Source of the DNA: a virus
Length of the DNA stretch: 64,000 nucleotides
Virus record (IMG/VR): IMGVR_UViG_3300036770_008729
Location: 95,359-159,358 of that record
Direction: 5' to 3' (one strand)
The notes below the pieces were generated by a model. That model ran no database searches and was not told the DNA's origin. It saw only the letters and a list, made by a program, of their open reading frames with translations. Made by a program: the position numbers and the translations under genes. The stretch's first letter is position 1; each line of letters opens with the position of its first letter. Below are positions 25,680 to 34,890 of the stretch, piece by piece.

Positions 25680-26072
25680 ATGAGAAAAGAAAGCATTATA
25701 GAAATGATTGATAAAAGAATTATTGAAAACTTTGTCAATGGTTATAGTCCAGAGTTTATTATAGCTGACATACAATCAAAAACAGATAAAATGTCTGACT
25801 TTATTACAAATCAAGGAATTGATTTAGAAAAATTTATTGATATGGATTTTGATGTTTTAACTGATGATGATTTCTCAAAAGATAAATTACCAATGACTAG
25901 AACTAAATATACAGTTTACTATGTTAAACAATCTAGAAAAAGAATAAAAGATATAAACTGGATTATTGAGAATTGTAAAAGATTTCCACATTTATCAAAA
26001 TCACAAGTATTTAGGTTGATTAAACTTAGAGAAAAGTTGAGTCGTGAGAACGCTATTGAATTACCCTTTTAA
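25680..26072 (+). CDS. Unknown helical protein
   Basis: The ATG at 25680 gives 130 residues; an upstream start at 25653 would lie before the promoter box. The sequence is charged and helix-rich (MRKESIIEMIDKRIIENFVN at the start, then KSQVFRLIKLREKLSRE). No family recognised. It converges on the reductase gene with a 12-base overlap. Confidence 0.55.
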   Translation: MRKESIIEMIDKRIIENFVNGYSPEFIIADIQSKTDKMSDFITNQGIDLEKFIDMDFDVLTDDDFSKDKLPMTRTKYTVYYVKQSRKRIKDINWIIENCKRFPHLSKSQVFRLIKLREKLSRENAIELPF

Positions 26073-26804
26073 GTTTCTTATCCATTCAGAGAACTTTATT
26101 AAGCTTTCATTAAGTGTCTCAACAAAATTAAAATCTTTTAAGAAGTCACCAAAGTCTTCAACATAACCTTTTTTACTTTCATCTGTTTTGGTTTGAGTCC
26201 ATTGCCAGTTAAAACTTAATTGAGTTGGTGTTTTAAACCCGAAGAATTTTAACACTTCTTTTTCTAATTCAACTGCTTCACTTCCATTCCAGTTATGACC
26301 AGTTGCTACAATTCCAACTTCTTTATCCTTTAATAAGTTAGATTCTCCTAATGTAGTGTGTCTATTCTCAAGCCAAGTTAATCTTTCAATTAATTGTGTG
26401 TAGATAGCATTCATTTTACCCCATCTTATAGATCCAAAAAAGATAACTATATCTGCCTCAAAGATTGCATTTGCAACTTTATACATTTCATCTGATTTAT
26501 TATTGAGTGAAGCCCAACATCTAATTATTTTATGTGGATTCTTTTCTTTATCCTTTAGAAGTGCGTCTTTTAGACCACAAGTATTTCCTCTTTTAGTTGA
26601 TACATTACCTTCACATGGAAAGATTTTAAGTTTAGACACATTAATAATCTCTATACCTTCAATCTTTTTAGCAATTTCATCTGCTATTATAGAAGATTTA
26701 GGAAGTTCTTTATCACCAGACCATCTATTAGAAGTAGTAAGAAAAACAATCTTTTTCTTTTGATTTTTCTTAAGATAGTTGTAAAGTCTTTTCAATTTAT
26801 CCAT
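26061..26804 (-). CDS. Flavodoxin-like NAD(P)H reductase
   Basis: The ATG at 26804 gives 247 residues. The sequence has the flavodoxin/FMN-reductase layout: a first beta strand KIVFLTTSNRWSG, then ADIVIFFGSIRWGKMNA (FMN-binding type) and GIVATGHNWNGSEA. A CGL / GNT...CG segment resembles iron-sulfur flavoproteins. It would bind FMN and move electrons from NAD(P)H. Its role in the phage is unclear; redox support of host or phage metabolism is an inference. Confidence 0.7.
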   Translation of the reverse strand: MDKLKRLYNYLKKNQKKKIVFLTTSNRWSGDKELPKSSIIADEIAKKIEGIEIINVSKLKIFPCEGNVSTKRGNTCGLKDALLKDKEKNPHKIIRCWASLNNKSDEMYKVANAIFEADIVIFFGSIRWGKMNAIYTQLIERLTWLENRHTTLGESNLLKDKEVGIVATGHNWNGSEAVELEKEVLKFFGFKTPTQLSFNWQWTQTKTDESKKGYVEDFGDFLKDFNFVETLNESLIKFSEWIRNLKG

Positions 26805-26835
26805 ATTGTATATATAAAAAAAAGAATATACAATC

Positions 26836-26846
26836 TTAATATATAC
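26836..26846 (+). promoter_or_regulatory. Candidate late-type promoter
   Basis: TTAATATATAC lies three bases before the ATG at 26850 in a divergent, AT-rich spacer. Confidence 0.45.
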
Positions 26847-26849
26847 AAT

Positions 26850-27182
26850 ATGAAAAAGTTTACACAATTAAACGAAGCTAAGTTTTTTACACCAGATCCA
26901 AGTATTATTAAAAAATATGCTGCTAGAATTATTCCCCTTTATATAACTGGTGAATTAAAGACTAGAGATACTAAATTAGTAGATGAGTGGTTAGAGATGA
27001 ATAGGTCATCTGAATCTCACAAAAATGAAAATGTTATTTGTGATTTAGAAATTATAGCAATAAAAAACATTTTTGATAATCCACTAACTAATAATGGATA
27101 TTCTCAATTAGTTCAAGATATAGATGCTGGTTGTCCACGATTAGAAAGATTTTTAAGACCTATTATTTTCAAAAAGTTCTAA
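26850..27182 (+). CDS. Tagged small protein
   Basis: The ATG at 26850 gives 110 residues starting MKKFTQLNEAKFF, a looser variant of the N-terminal tag. It is helix-rich, with no family recognised. A late-type promoter is directly upstream. Confidence 0.5.
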   Translation: MKKFTQLNEAKFFTPDPSIIKKYAARIIPLYITGELKTRDTKLVDEWLEMNRSSESHKNENVICDLEIIAIKNIFDNPLTNNGYSQLVQDIDAGCPRLERFLRPIIFKKF

Positions 27183-27243
27183 AACTTTTGAAATTATCAA
27201 ACATATATATTTTATCATATCTGCATAAATTATATATAGGTTC

Positions 27244-28662
27244 ATGAAGAATATTTTTTTAACTTTAATATTTTCTCTGATATCAAATCTTTGCTTATCA
27301 CAAGCTTATTCTACCTGTGCATTAGCCTCTGCGGGTATAGCTATATCAAGTGGTGGGTGTATTAATAATCAAACCTTCACAGGGAGTGTAAATATGGCCG
27401 GTCTTTGTGTAGGCGGTAATAATCCAGCAATTCACATTAAGTTTGTAGCTGGTTCTTGTTCACAATTTACAATTACACCAACTGCCAATATCGCTAACAT
27501 AGGAACTCAAATTCTAACTACTGCGTGTAGTGGTGTTGTTGGTACAACTGCTTGTCACGAAAATGTTATTGCTGGTGTTCCATTTATGGCAGATGCACAT
27601 GATAATAGTGGTAATTATTTATTGACACCAGGTACAACTTATGTTTTGAGAATATGGGGTGCTGTAGGTACCTCAACATTTAATATTTGTTATAATTCTG
27701 GAGTAACAGAGAATCCATCAAACGAATGTTCTGGTGCGTTTGGTTTAGGAACACTTCCTACGCAGTTTTATAATGGTGGTGATTGCTCATTTACTGGATC
27801 TGGAACTGATGCTACAACTTCGGATCCAGCTGCTTCTGGTTTGTGTGCTGGTTCATTGGAAAATACTCAATGGATTAAATTTCAACCATTGGCTGGTGTT
27901 TCTACATTTCAAATTATTGGTAGTTCTATCAATTGTACTGGTGGTGGATGTGGATTTCAATTTGGTATATTTTCAGGAAGTTGTGGATCTTTAATCTCTG
28001 AGGGTTGTTATGGGAATAAAGTTTGCTCTGGTGGACAGTCTGTATCAGGTCCTACTAACGTTAGTGCTACTGATGGATTTTCAATAGCTTGGTCTGGTAC
28101 TTCTACAACTGGATTTACAGCAACTATTACAAAAACCGGTGGTGGTAATTTTATCGGTACAGAGGTTTTTTACTTAGTTATGGATGGCAATGCTGATGCT
28201 GATTGTCAATATACTTTACAAGGAACAAATTTACAGGCTTTACCAATTGAATTAATCTCTTTTGAAGGTCATTTCAATGGTGAGTTAAACGTTTTACAGT
28301 GGTCATGTGCAACTGAAATAAATAATGATTATTTTAGTTTAGAAAGGTCGGATGATGGAGTAAGTTGGGGAAGTATTGTAAATATATCAGGTGTAGGTAA
28401 TTCCAACTTAATAACAAATTACTCTTATTATGATAATACTTTTTTACCTGAAAGGTTTAATTACTATAGATTAAAACAAGTTGACTTCGATGGTAGTTTC
28501 AAGTACTTTGATATTATTGCAATAAACAATATGAATATAAATAAGCCTAAACTACTAAGAGTTTATAATATCTTAGGGAATAAAGTAGACAAAGAATCAA
28601 CTGGACTATTGATATATGAATACTCAGATGGTAGTTTCAAAAAGACATTCGTTAAAGATTAA
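27244..28662 (+). CDS. Secreted protein with T9SS type A sorting domain
   Basis: A 472-residue exported protein. A signal peptide (1-19) precedes two pre-peptidase-C-like beta domains with paired Cys residues. From about 365, LPIELISFEGHF, then INNDYFSLERSDDG and FNYYRLKQVDFDG, are highly typical of Bacteroidota surface proteins. The end, LLRVYNILGNKVDK ... LIYEYSDGSFKKTF, matches the type A T9SS sorting signal. It lies near the SprB-type adhesin and is probably exported by the same host machine. Confidence 0.85.
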   Translation: MKNIFLTLIFSLISNLCLSQAYSTCALASAGIAISSGGCINNQTFTGSVNMAGLCVGGNNPAIHIKFVAGSCSQFTITPTANIANIGTQILTTACSGVVGTTACHENVIAGVPFMADAHDNSGNYLLTPGTTYVLRIWGAVGTSTFNICYNSGVTENPSNECSGAFGLGTLPTQFYNGGDCSFTGSGTDATTSDPAASGLCAGSLENTQWIKFQPLAGVSTFQIIGSSINCTGGGCGFQFGIFSGSCGSLISEGCYGNKVCSGGQSVSGPTNVSATDGFSIAWSGTSTTGFTATITKTGGGNFIGTEVFYLVMDGNADADCQYTLQGTNLQALPIELISFEGHFNGELNVLQWSCATEINNDYFSLERSDDGVSWGSIVNISGVGNSNLITNYSYYDNTFLPERFNYYRLKQVDFDGSFKYFDIIAINNMNINKPKLLRVYNILGNKVDKESTGLLIYEYSDGSFKKTFVKD

Positions 28663-29546
28663 TCCTCTATACAAGAAGGTGGCTTTATATTTCTTTTGAA
28701 TTTCCAATGCATATTCTCCCAATCTTGTATTTCTTTATTAAGATTTTTAATTTCCTCAGCAAATAAATTTAATTCCTCTTTTTGAGTATTAAAATCTCTT
28801 ACTTTATCATTAATTTCATCTTCCTGTTGAGTAAGTTTATCTTCTTTTCTTTTAAGTTCTTTTGATAAATTTTCTAATTCTTTTTCTTTATCTGAAACTA
28901 ATTTTAAGTCAGTATCAATTTTAGATTGTAGTTCTGCATACTTAGAATCTAAATCTTTTGATGATTCTAAAAGACTTCTATCAAAGTTTCTTTCTTTTTC
29001 TTTTAAGTCTTGTAATTTATCTTCTAAGTCTAGTTGTTTTTCAGTAAGATCTCTTGATCGAGTTCTTAATTCATCCTCTTTTTTATCTAATGATTTTAAC
29101 TCTTCTTTATGCTCAGACTCTCTTTTTTCAACTCTTTTAAGTCTGATGTCAATCTCCTCTTCTTTGTCTTTGATTCTTCTTTCTCTATTGTTTAAGTCTG
29201 TTTCTTTCCATTCTATCTCTTTAACCTTAGATTCGTCCATAGTTGGACCACTATTTTGTGGAATGGATGAAAGAATCATATCCTCAATGAATGGTATTAA
29301 TTTCTTACCTAATTGAGCAGGTTGTGGCATTTTTTCAGACCTCATAAAAGATAACAACTCAGCTTTCCAGTCAATGATTTCAAAAATCTGAGGATTCATC
29401 TCAATAACTTCTTTATCAAGTGGAATAGTGTCTCCTTTTAATTTATATTTGAATTCTTCAATTATTGTTCCAGATTTTATTAAAAATATCTTTTTATCAG
29501 GACTTACATATTGATAATCTGATAAAAGCTTGTGTTTAATCTTCAT
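28659..29546 (-). CDS. Coiled-coil protein, possible structural
   Basis: A 295-residue protein. The N-terminal 100 residues form a small globular part. From about residue 110 the sequence is a long, highly charged coiled coil of Lys/Glu repeats. Function unknown; a scaffold, baseplate or tape-like role is possible but not shown. It overlaps the T9SS gene by four bases at convergent ends. Confidence 0.65.
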   Translation of the reverse strand: MKIKHKLLSDYQYVSPDKKIFLIKSGTIIEEFKYKLKGDTIPLDKEVIEMNPQIFEIIDWKAELLSFMRSEKMPQPAQLGKKLIPFIEDMILSSIPQNSGPTMDESKVKEIEWKETDLNNRERRIKDKEEEIDIRLKRVEKRESEHKEELKSLDKKEDELRTRSRDLTEKQLDLEDKLQDLKEKERNFDRSLLESSKDLDSKYAELQSKIDTDLKLVSDKEKELENLSKELKRKEDKLTQQEDEINDKVRDFNTQKEELNLFAEEIKNLNKEIQDWENMHWKFKRNIKPPSCIED

Positions 29547-29620
29547 GTTAGTAGATAAATTTTATTTATATATAAAAAACCTTCTTTTTTGTTTATTATA
29601 TTGAATTATTTACTTTCTAG

Positions 29621-29634
29621 ATTAATATATAAAA
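29621..29634 (+). promoter_or_regulatory. Candidate late-type promoter
   Basis: ATTAATATATAAAA lies 14 bases before the ATG at 29649, in a divergent spacer shared with the coiled-coil gene. Confidence 0.4.
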
Positions 29635-29648
29635 TAAATTTCATAAAA

Positions 29649-30218
29649 ATGCCAAAAAGAATATTTCTAAAAGAAAATGTAGTTGTAGGGTCAAACCCAC
29701 CTGGTGGTTATAAATCCTTAGAATTAAACACATCCGGTGATTTATCTTTAAAAAGTTCGGGTGGAACAGTTTCTGCAGTATCTGGTGGATCTGATATTTT
29801 TGTATTCAAAACTTCTTCTCAAGACGATTCAAGTAATACTTTAGTAAATGATACTGAGCTTTTTTTCACAGCACTTGCAAATTCTACATATATTGTTAAT
29901 ACTTGCTTTATCTTAAATGTAAATGATAGTAGTGGTTATATTAGTGCTAAAATAGATACTACTAACTCACCAGATGTTTATGGTGATTGGATATTATTAG
30001 ATAGAGGAAGTGGTGGTCAATATTATGGACAAAGTACTCCTGTAGTAACTGATACGGTAATCTATGTTGCTGATGAGAGTGGAACATATTCGCTTAACAA
30101 TAAGTTTTTGATAAAAACATCTACTGAAAGTTTGATTACTGTTCAATTTAAGTCAGATGGTTCAACTACTGCAACTATGAATACTGGTTCTTATCTTCAT
30201 GCTCAAAAAGTAGCATAA
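29649..30218 (+). CDS. Fiber- or decoration-like structural protein
   Basis: The ATG at 29649 gives 189 residues. It starts MPKRIFLKENVVVGSNPPGG and continues with Gly/Ser/Thr-rich beta segments (SGDLSLKSSGGTVSAVSGG). This is typical of short phage fiber or capsid decoration proteins with a jelly-roll C-terminal part. Virion role is inferred from composition and late-type promoter. Confidence 0.5.
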   Translation: MPKRIFLKENVVVGSNPPGGYKSLELNTSGDLSLKSSGGTVSAVSGGSDIFVFKTSSQDDSSNTLVNDTELFFTALANSTYIVNTCFILNVNDSSGYISAKIDTTNSPDVYGDWILLDRGSGGQYYGQSTPVVTDTVIYVADESGTYSLNNKFLIKTSTESLITVQFKSDGSTTATMNTGSYLHAQKVA

Positions 30219-30243
30219 AATAGTTTTTCTTAATTTTTTTTCA

Positions 30244-30251
30244 TATTTTTG
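30244..30251 (+). promoter_or_regulatory. Possible early-type -7 box
   Basis: TATTTTTG lies four bases before the ATG at 30256. Confidence 0.45.
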
Positions 30252-30255
30252 TAAT

Positions 30256-30726
30256 ATGAAAAAATCTCAATTAAATAATCTAATCAGATTTTGCTTTAAC
30301 TTTCATCAAACTATGGATGTTATTTGGGCTCTACAAACACCTGACTATATTTGGGAAAAGTGGCAAAAGTATATTGGATTTGCACCTAATAAATTAGAAT
30401 TATACCCATCTAATGACCAGACCATAAAGTGGTTAAAAACTTGGAATGTTAGTAATGAAGATTGGGAAAAATTAAAAGAAATTATCAACTTTATCCAAGT
30501 GGTAAATAGTAAGGCACTTGTGGTGTCTGGTGGTAATGATAATGGTAGATTTAATCAATGGTCTCCATCAGAATTAATTTCTGAATTTGAAAATTTAATT
30601 GGTGATAAAAATAAAATAAATGATTTAGAATATAAAAGACTACATCCAGTACTTGAAAAAGAAGTTGAATACTGGTTATGGCAAACTTCTAATAAAAGAG
30701 ATTATAATTTGAGTTTGTTAATCTAA
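30256..30726 (+). CDS. Unknown protein
   Basis: A 156-residue, Trp-rich protein (IWALQTPDYIWEKWQKYIGF). Not assigned to a family. It heads the small-gene run 30256-31900 with its own early-type promoter. Confidence 0.55.
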   Translation: MKKSQLNNLIRFCFNFHQTMDVIWALQTPDYIWEKWQKYIGFAPNKLELYPSNDQTIKWLKTWNVSNEDWEKLKEIINFIQVVNSKALVVSGGNDNGRFNQWSPSELISEFENLIGDKNKINDLEYKRLHPVLEKEVEYWLWQTSNKRDYNLSLLI

Positions 30727-30769
30727 ACTTAGAACATCAAAATAGTATAAATAAATAAACAAAATAAAA

Positions 30770-31261
30770 ATGAAAACAATTAAATTATTAGTAGCGTCAA
30801 TTTTAACATCAGTCTTATTGACATCTTGTTCAGAAAACTATTCAAATGGAGAAAGAATCGGTTTAGTAACACAATTCTCACAAACAGGAATTATCTGGAA
30901 ATCCTGGGAAGGTCATCTTAACATGACACAAACTGGAATGAACTCTTCAACACCATTCGATTTCTCAATTGATAATGATAATGAAGATAAAGAATTAGTC
31001 AGTACTATTGATAGTGCTGCTACATTAGGTTGGAAAGTTAAAATCACTTATCATGAAACAGCTGGTAAAAACTGGTTTAAAAACAGAGGAGAAACAAACC
31101 ATTTTGTAAATTCAGTTGAAGTTTTAGATAGAAACCCAATTGCAACTGCTTTCAGTGGTGGTCAAAACTTACAATCAAAATCTAAATCAGATTGTGATTG
31201 TAAAACAGCCGGTAAAGTTATTGACACTATTTATGTAATCATAGATAAATCAAAGCAATGA
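30770..31261 (+). CDS. Lipoprotein
   Basis: A 163-residue protein with a lipoprotein signal: hydrophobic LLVASILTSVLL and lipobox LLTSC, so Cys20 would be acylated. The mature part has no recognised family. Phage lipoproteins sometimes act in superinfection exclusion; this is one possibility only. It overlaps the next gene by four bases. Confidence 0.6.
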   Translation: MKTIKLLVASILTSVLLTSCSENYSNGERIGLVTQFSQTGIIWKSWEGHLNMTQTGMNSSTPFDFSIDNDNEDKELVSTIDSAATLGWKVKITYHETAGKNWFKNRGETNHFVNSVEVLDRNPIATAFSGGQNLQSKSKSDCDCKTAGKVIDTIYVIIDKSKQ

Positions 31262-31476
31262 GAAAAGGAGACAAACTAAAATGTTTAGAAGACATCAATA
31301 ATGCATTAGGGATGCCTCTTTTTAAAAAAGACCATATCTACGAAGTTCTTTATGTTGATAATGAATATACCACCATTCAAGTTTGCCTCAATCATATCTT
31401 ATACGCTAACGAATATCAAACATTTGACCTATATTGGGTAAATGAAAAATTCACTAAAATTATAAAAAATGCTTAA
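31258..31476 (+). CDS. Small SH3-like protein
   Basis: A 72-residue protein (MRKGDKLKCLEDINNALG ... YEVLYVDNEYTTIQVCLN) with the alternation typical of a small beta barrel. No tail motif; no known function. It overlaps both neighbours. Confidence 0.55.
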   Translation: MRKGDKLKCLEDINNALGMPLFKKDHIYEVLYVDNEYTTIQVCLNHILYANEYQTFDLYWVNEKFTKIIKNA

Positions 31477-31900
31477 AGAAAAAAACACTTTCATAATTGA
31501 GTTACTTACTCAATCAACTAAAACTGGAAATCTCGTTTGGTCAGAAATTAGCACTAACGATAATCGTAGAAATTATTACAGAAATATGACCGCTACCGGT
31601 GAAGATGGAACTAAATATGAGATAGAAATTAGGTATTCACTCGCTGGTGATTTTTTCAATTTAGATACAAACCCTAGTGTATTTTTAAGAAATAATAATC
31701 TTCCAAATGGATTATATATGATTAGTCTGCTTAATACTGAACCAGACGTATTAGTCAATTTAAGAGATTTGGTTAAAGAAATGTTTTGTAAAGACCTAAA
31801 TCCAACCTCACAAATTATAGAAGATACATTAGATGTAATTAGTAAAGGTATTTCTACATCTGAATACCGTGAAAATAAAATCAATAAACTTTTAGATTAA
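31469..31900 (+). CDS. Small protein with shared C-terminal motif
   Basis: A 143-residue protein ending in EYRENKINKLLD. It overlaps the preceding gene's end and converges with the methyltransferase at 31892. Not recognised beyond the tail. Confidence 0.6.
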   Translation: MLKEKNTFIIELLTQSTKTGNLVWSEISTNDNRRNYYRNMTATGEDGTKYEIEIRYSLAGDFFNLDTNPSVFLRNNNLPNGLYMISLLNTEPDVLVNLRDLVKEMFCKDLNPTSQIIEDTLDVISKGISTSEYRENKINKLLD

Positions 31901-32620
31901 AGATTTCAATCTTTTTTCACCAATCTCTTTACTTTTAGGATTTATATCACAACCGATATAAGTCCTTTTTAATTTTAAAGCAGCTACTCCTGTTGTATGA
32001 CTACCAGCATAAAAATCAGCAACTACATCACCTTCATTAGAAGAAGCTAATATAATTCTTTCAGCTAATGCTATTGGTTTTTGAGTATCATAACCAACTC
32101 TTTCAGTTTTATCATTTTGACCTAAGATGTTCATCTGCCAAACATCACCAATGACTTTTCCCTCTGGATGATAATACTTTTCTTTTTCATAACCTCTTGG
32201 TGCTGAAAGTGAGTAAGGTTCTCTTATTGGATTAAAAGTGTACTTATCTGATTTAGTATAACGATAGATAATATCGTGTCTTTTACCAAAATCTGATTTC
32301 TTTCTTGGAGAGGTATTGTAATGCCAAATAATTTCATTTCTCATCATATCGTAGCCAAAAACATCATCCATAATACATCTAATCCAGTGATTGATTTTGG
32401 TATCCATGTGAAGATAGATAGTTGCGGTTGGTTTCATAAGCCTCTTCATCTCTTCGATTCTGGGAATATAGTGTTTTTCGATTTCTTGTTTGTTGGCTTT
32501 TAAGTCTTGATAATCTGTAAACTTTCGACCTGTTCCAAAAAGTATATCTGAATAAATTAAGTCTATTGAATCACTTTGTAAAGTCTTCATGAAATCTATG
32601 TTATCTTGGCAAAAAATCAT
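31892..32620 (-). CDS. DNA methyltransferase, atypical catalytic motif
   Basis: A 242-residue beta-class DNA methyltransferase (N6-adenine or N4-cytosine). The AdoMet site is DFYAGSHTTGVAALK near the C-terminus and the QKP motif is present (YDTQKPIALAERI). The catalytic motif IV, usually DPPFGTG in this type, reads SDILFGTG here. Loss of the two Pro residues could reduce activity or change specificity. It may protect phage DNA from host restriction. Confidence 0.8.
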   Translation of the reverse strand: MIFCQDNIDFMKTLQSDSIDLIYSDILFGTGRKFTDYQDLKANKQEIEKHYIPRIEEMKRLMKPTATIYLHMDTKINHWIRCIMDDVFGYDMMRNEIIWHYNTSPRKKSDFGKRHDIIYRYTKSDKYTFNPIREPYSLSAPRGYEKEKYYHPEGKVIGDVWQMNILGQNDKTERVGYDTQKPIALAERIILASSNEGDVVADFYAGSHTTGVAALKLKRTYIGCDINPKSKEIGEKRLKSLI

Positions 32621-32673
32621 ATTAAAGAATTATATGAGTAAAAACAATTTAGTTTTTTACTATATAAAAAGCT

Positions 32674-33246
32674 ATGTTTAATTTTATATTACTTTGTATT
32701 GTAGCCTACCTTTTAGGTGCAATTCCAACAGCAATTTTAATAGGTAAATTATTCTTCAAAAAGGATATCAGACAATATGGTAGTGGTAATTCTGGTGCAA
32801 CAAATGCTTTAAGAGTTTTTGGACCTTTAGTTGCCTTATTTGTTCTATCAATTGATGTTCTGAAGGGATTTGTTGCGGTATCATTATCAACTAATCCTGA
32901 AATACAATTTTTCTTATGTCTTTCTGTTTTAGCTGGTCATATACTACCTATCTTTGCTGACTTCAAAGGTGGTAAAGGTGTGTCTACTACTTTTGGATGT
33001 TTTGCTGCAATAAATCCTCAATTTATAATTTTACCCTTAATTGTTTATATAACTACATTAATTATTACAAGAATCTCATCTCTTTCTTCTATTTTGGCTA
33101 TATTTTCTTTTGTAATCTCTGGATTATTTATACCAAGTAATATATTAATCTGTATGTTATTAATAATTGTTTGTAGTATTATTTTACATACTCATAGAGA
33201 AAATATAGAAAGAATTATAATTGGTAAAGAAAAGAAGTTATTTTAA
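32674..33246 (+). CDS. plsY: Acyl-phosphate:glycerol-3-phosphate acyltransferase PlsY
   Basis: A 190-residue multi-pass membrane protein with all PlsY features: GSGNSGATN near residue 38, AGHILPIF and FKGGKGVSTTFG in the middle, and HRENIERIIIGKE at the end. PlsY makes lysophosphatidic acid from acyl phosphate and glycerol-3-phosphate, the first membrane step of phospholipid synthesis. It is rarely carried by phages. It could increase membrane synthesis during infection or change lipid composition (inference). Confidence 0.92.
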   Translation: MFNFILLCIVAYLLGAIPTAILIGKLFFKKDIRQYGSGNSGATNALRVFGPLVALFVLSIDVLKGFVAVSLSTNPEIQFFLCLSVLAGHILPIFADFKGGKGVSTTFGCFAAINPQFIILPLIVYITTLIITRISSLSSILAIFSFVISGLFIPSNILICMLLIIVCSIILHTHRENIERIIIGKEKKLF

Positions 33247-33822
33247 TTGAATTTCAATCATCTTAATGTTCATTCTTACATCTGTTGCTAAATCTTTTTC
33301 AACAATCACTAGTTCAAGTGGTTCTGCAAATTGCTCTTCTTTTACAAAGTGGTATTCACCATTACTATTTCCTTTATATGCCATTTCTTCAACCCACTCA
33401 TTCATCCCATATTCTAAAACGTCATAATAGTTATTCATTTTGAGTTTTAAGAGTATATCTTCTTGGAATTGATTGATGTTTCTGTAGTAAGTGCTGTTCC
33501 AAACTTTTTCTGAGAAACCTCTTAAATATTGACCAGAGCCTAAATCTAATGTATCATAATAAACTATAATTTTATCTAATTCTAAGTCTTCATTAACAGA
33601 TAAAACCTGTTTAATCTTATTAATAATTTTGAATTGTAAATCTTCAACTTCTTTCAATTGATTTTCCTTTGATCGGAAAAAAATTAAGTATTTTGAATCA
33701 TCCTTACTGGATAAACATACTTCCAAATCAAGTCCTTCATCTTCGGCTAAATCTTCAAAAAGAGATTTGATATAACCAGAATCATTATCTTCAAATAATT
33801 TATAATATTTAATATATTTCAT
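33238..33822 (-). CDS. N-terminally tagged protein, unknown
   Basis: A 194-residue acidic protein starting MKYIKYYKLFEDNDSG, with a clear N-terminal tag. The remainder is a mixed alpha/beta domain without motifs. It converges with PlsY (overlap of nine bases) and follows a late-type element on the minus strand. Possibly packaged. Confidence 0.62.
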   Translation of the reverse strand: MKYIKYYKLFEDNDSGYIKSLFEDLAEDEGLDLEVCLSSKDDSKYLIFFRSKENQLKEVEDLQFKIINKIKQVLSVNEDLELDKIIVYYDTLDLGSGQYLRGFSEKVWNSTYYRNINQFQEDILLKLKMNNYYDVLEYGMNEWVEEMAYKGNSNGEYHFVKEEQFAEPLELVIVEKDLATDVRMNIKMIEIQLK

Positions 33823-33824
33823 TA

Positions 33825-33840
33825 GGATTATATATTAAAA
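33825..33840 (-). promoter_or_regulatory. Candidate late-type promoter
   Basis: The minus strand reads TTTTAATATATAATCC just upstream of the tagged gene starting at 33822. Confidence 0.5.
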
Positions 33841-33871
33841 CTTTTACAACTTAAACGAGTAAAATAAAATA

Positions 33872-34675
33872 ATGGAAATTAATAAAATATACCAAGGTAA
33901 TTCTTTAGACTTACTTAAACAGATGTCAGATAACTCTGTTGATTTGGTAATCACATCACCACCATATGCCGATCTAAAAGTATACATAGATAATCCTGGA
34001 ATACTTGCAGATGATTATGTAGAATGGTTTTTACCATTTTGTAATGAGATATGTAGAGTTATAAAGCCAACCGGTTCTTTCATTCTAAATATTAATGATA
34101 AAGTAGAAAATGGATTTAGACATCCGTATGTTTATGACTTAATATCAGAAATTCACAAAAGAACAGATTTGAAAATGTTTGAAAGACTTTTCTGGAATAA
34201 AATGAAAGGTCTTCCTAATAGGTCGAGATTTGGTGACCGTGTTGAATATATATTCTGGTTTGCAAAACAAAAAGGATTCTATTTCAACATTGATGAGATG
34301 AGAACTGAATACTCACCTAAATCTATTCAGAGGATGAAAAAGCCATTAAAGAAAAGATTTTCCAGAACAGAGGAAAATCAAGTCTCAAATGAGTATAAAG
34401 ATTGGAAAGAAAATCCACTTGGTGCTCTTCCAACAACCTTAGTTAGTATATCATCTGAGAGTAAAAGAATTGCTGATAATCATGTTGCTGTATATCCAGT
34501 TGATTTTGCAAAATACTTTATTAAAGGAGCAACTAAACCAGGTGATTTAGTTTTAGATCCGTTTATGGGAACAGGAACTACTGGATTGGCAGCAAAAGAG
34601 TTAAACAGAAACTTCATTGGATTTGAATTACAAAAAGATTATATAGAAGTATCGGAAAAGAGGATTGGATTATGA
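33872..34675 (+). CDS. DNA methyltransferase with TSPPY motif
   Basis: A 267-residue beta-class DNA methyltransferase. Catalytic motif IV is TSPPYADLK (about residues 29-37) and the AdoMet motif is LDPFMGTGTTGLAAKEL near the C-terminus. TSPPY is common in N4-cytosine and some N6-adenine enzymes, so the base is not decided. No partner endonuclease is adjacent; it probably protects phage DNA. It is followed by a four-base overlap to the first of a series of C-terminal-motif genes. Confidence 0.88.
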   Translation: MEINKIYQGNSLDLLKQMSDNSVDLVITSPPYADLKVYIDNPGILADDYVEWFLPFCNEICRVIKPTGSFILNINDKVENGFRHPYVYDLISEIHKRTDLKMFERLFWNKMKGLPNRSRFGDRVEYIFWFAKQKGFYFNIDEMRTEYSPKSIQRMKKPLKKRFSRTEENQVSNEYKDWKENPLGALPTTLVSISSESKRIADNHVAVYPVDFAKYFIKGATKPGDLVLDPFMGTGTTGLAAKELNRNFIGFELQKDYIEVSEKRIGL

Positions 34676-34890
34676 AAGGTGAAAAGGTTATGTATCGTGG
34701 TTTAGTATATTATATGTATTTTTCAGGAAAAAACTCAATTGGTAAACCTCAACCGATTCTTGCTTCTAAATTAGAAGATGTAGGTAAAAAAGGTTTTTTT
34801 CTAAAGTTGGATGAATATATGGAAGTTGTTACATTGCAAGAATTAAGAAATGAAAAAATAAATCAATTATTAGGTGTGGAGAATAAATAA
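34672..34890 (+). CDS. Small SH3-like protein with shared C-terminal motif
   Basis: A 72-residue protein (KGEKVMYRGLVYYMYFSG, then LRNEKINQLLGVENK at the end). The body looks like a small beta barrel and the end is a clear tail motif. It overlaps both the methyltransferase and the next gene. Confidence 0.62.
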   Translation: MKGEKVMYRGLVYYMYFSGKNSIGKPQPILASKLEDVGKKGFFLKLDEYMEVVTLQELRNEKINQLLGVENK

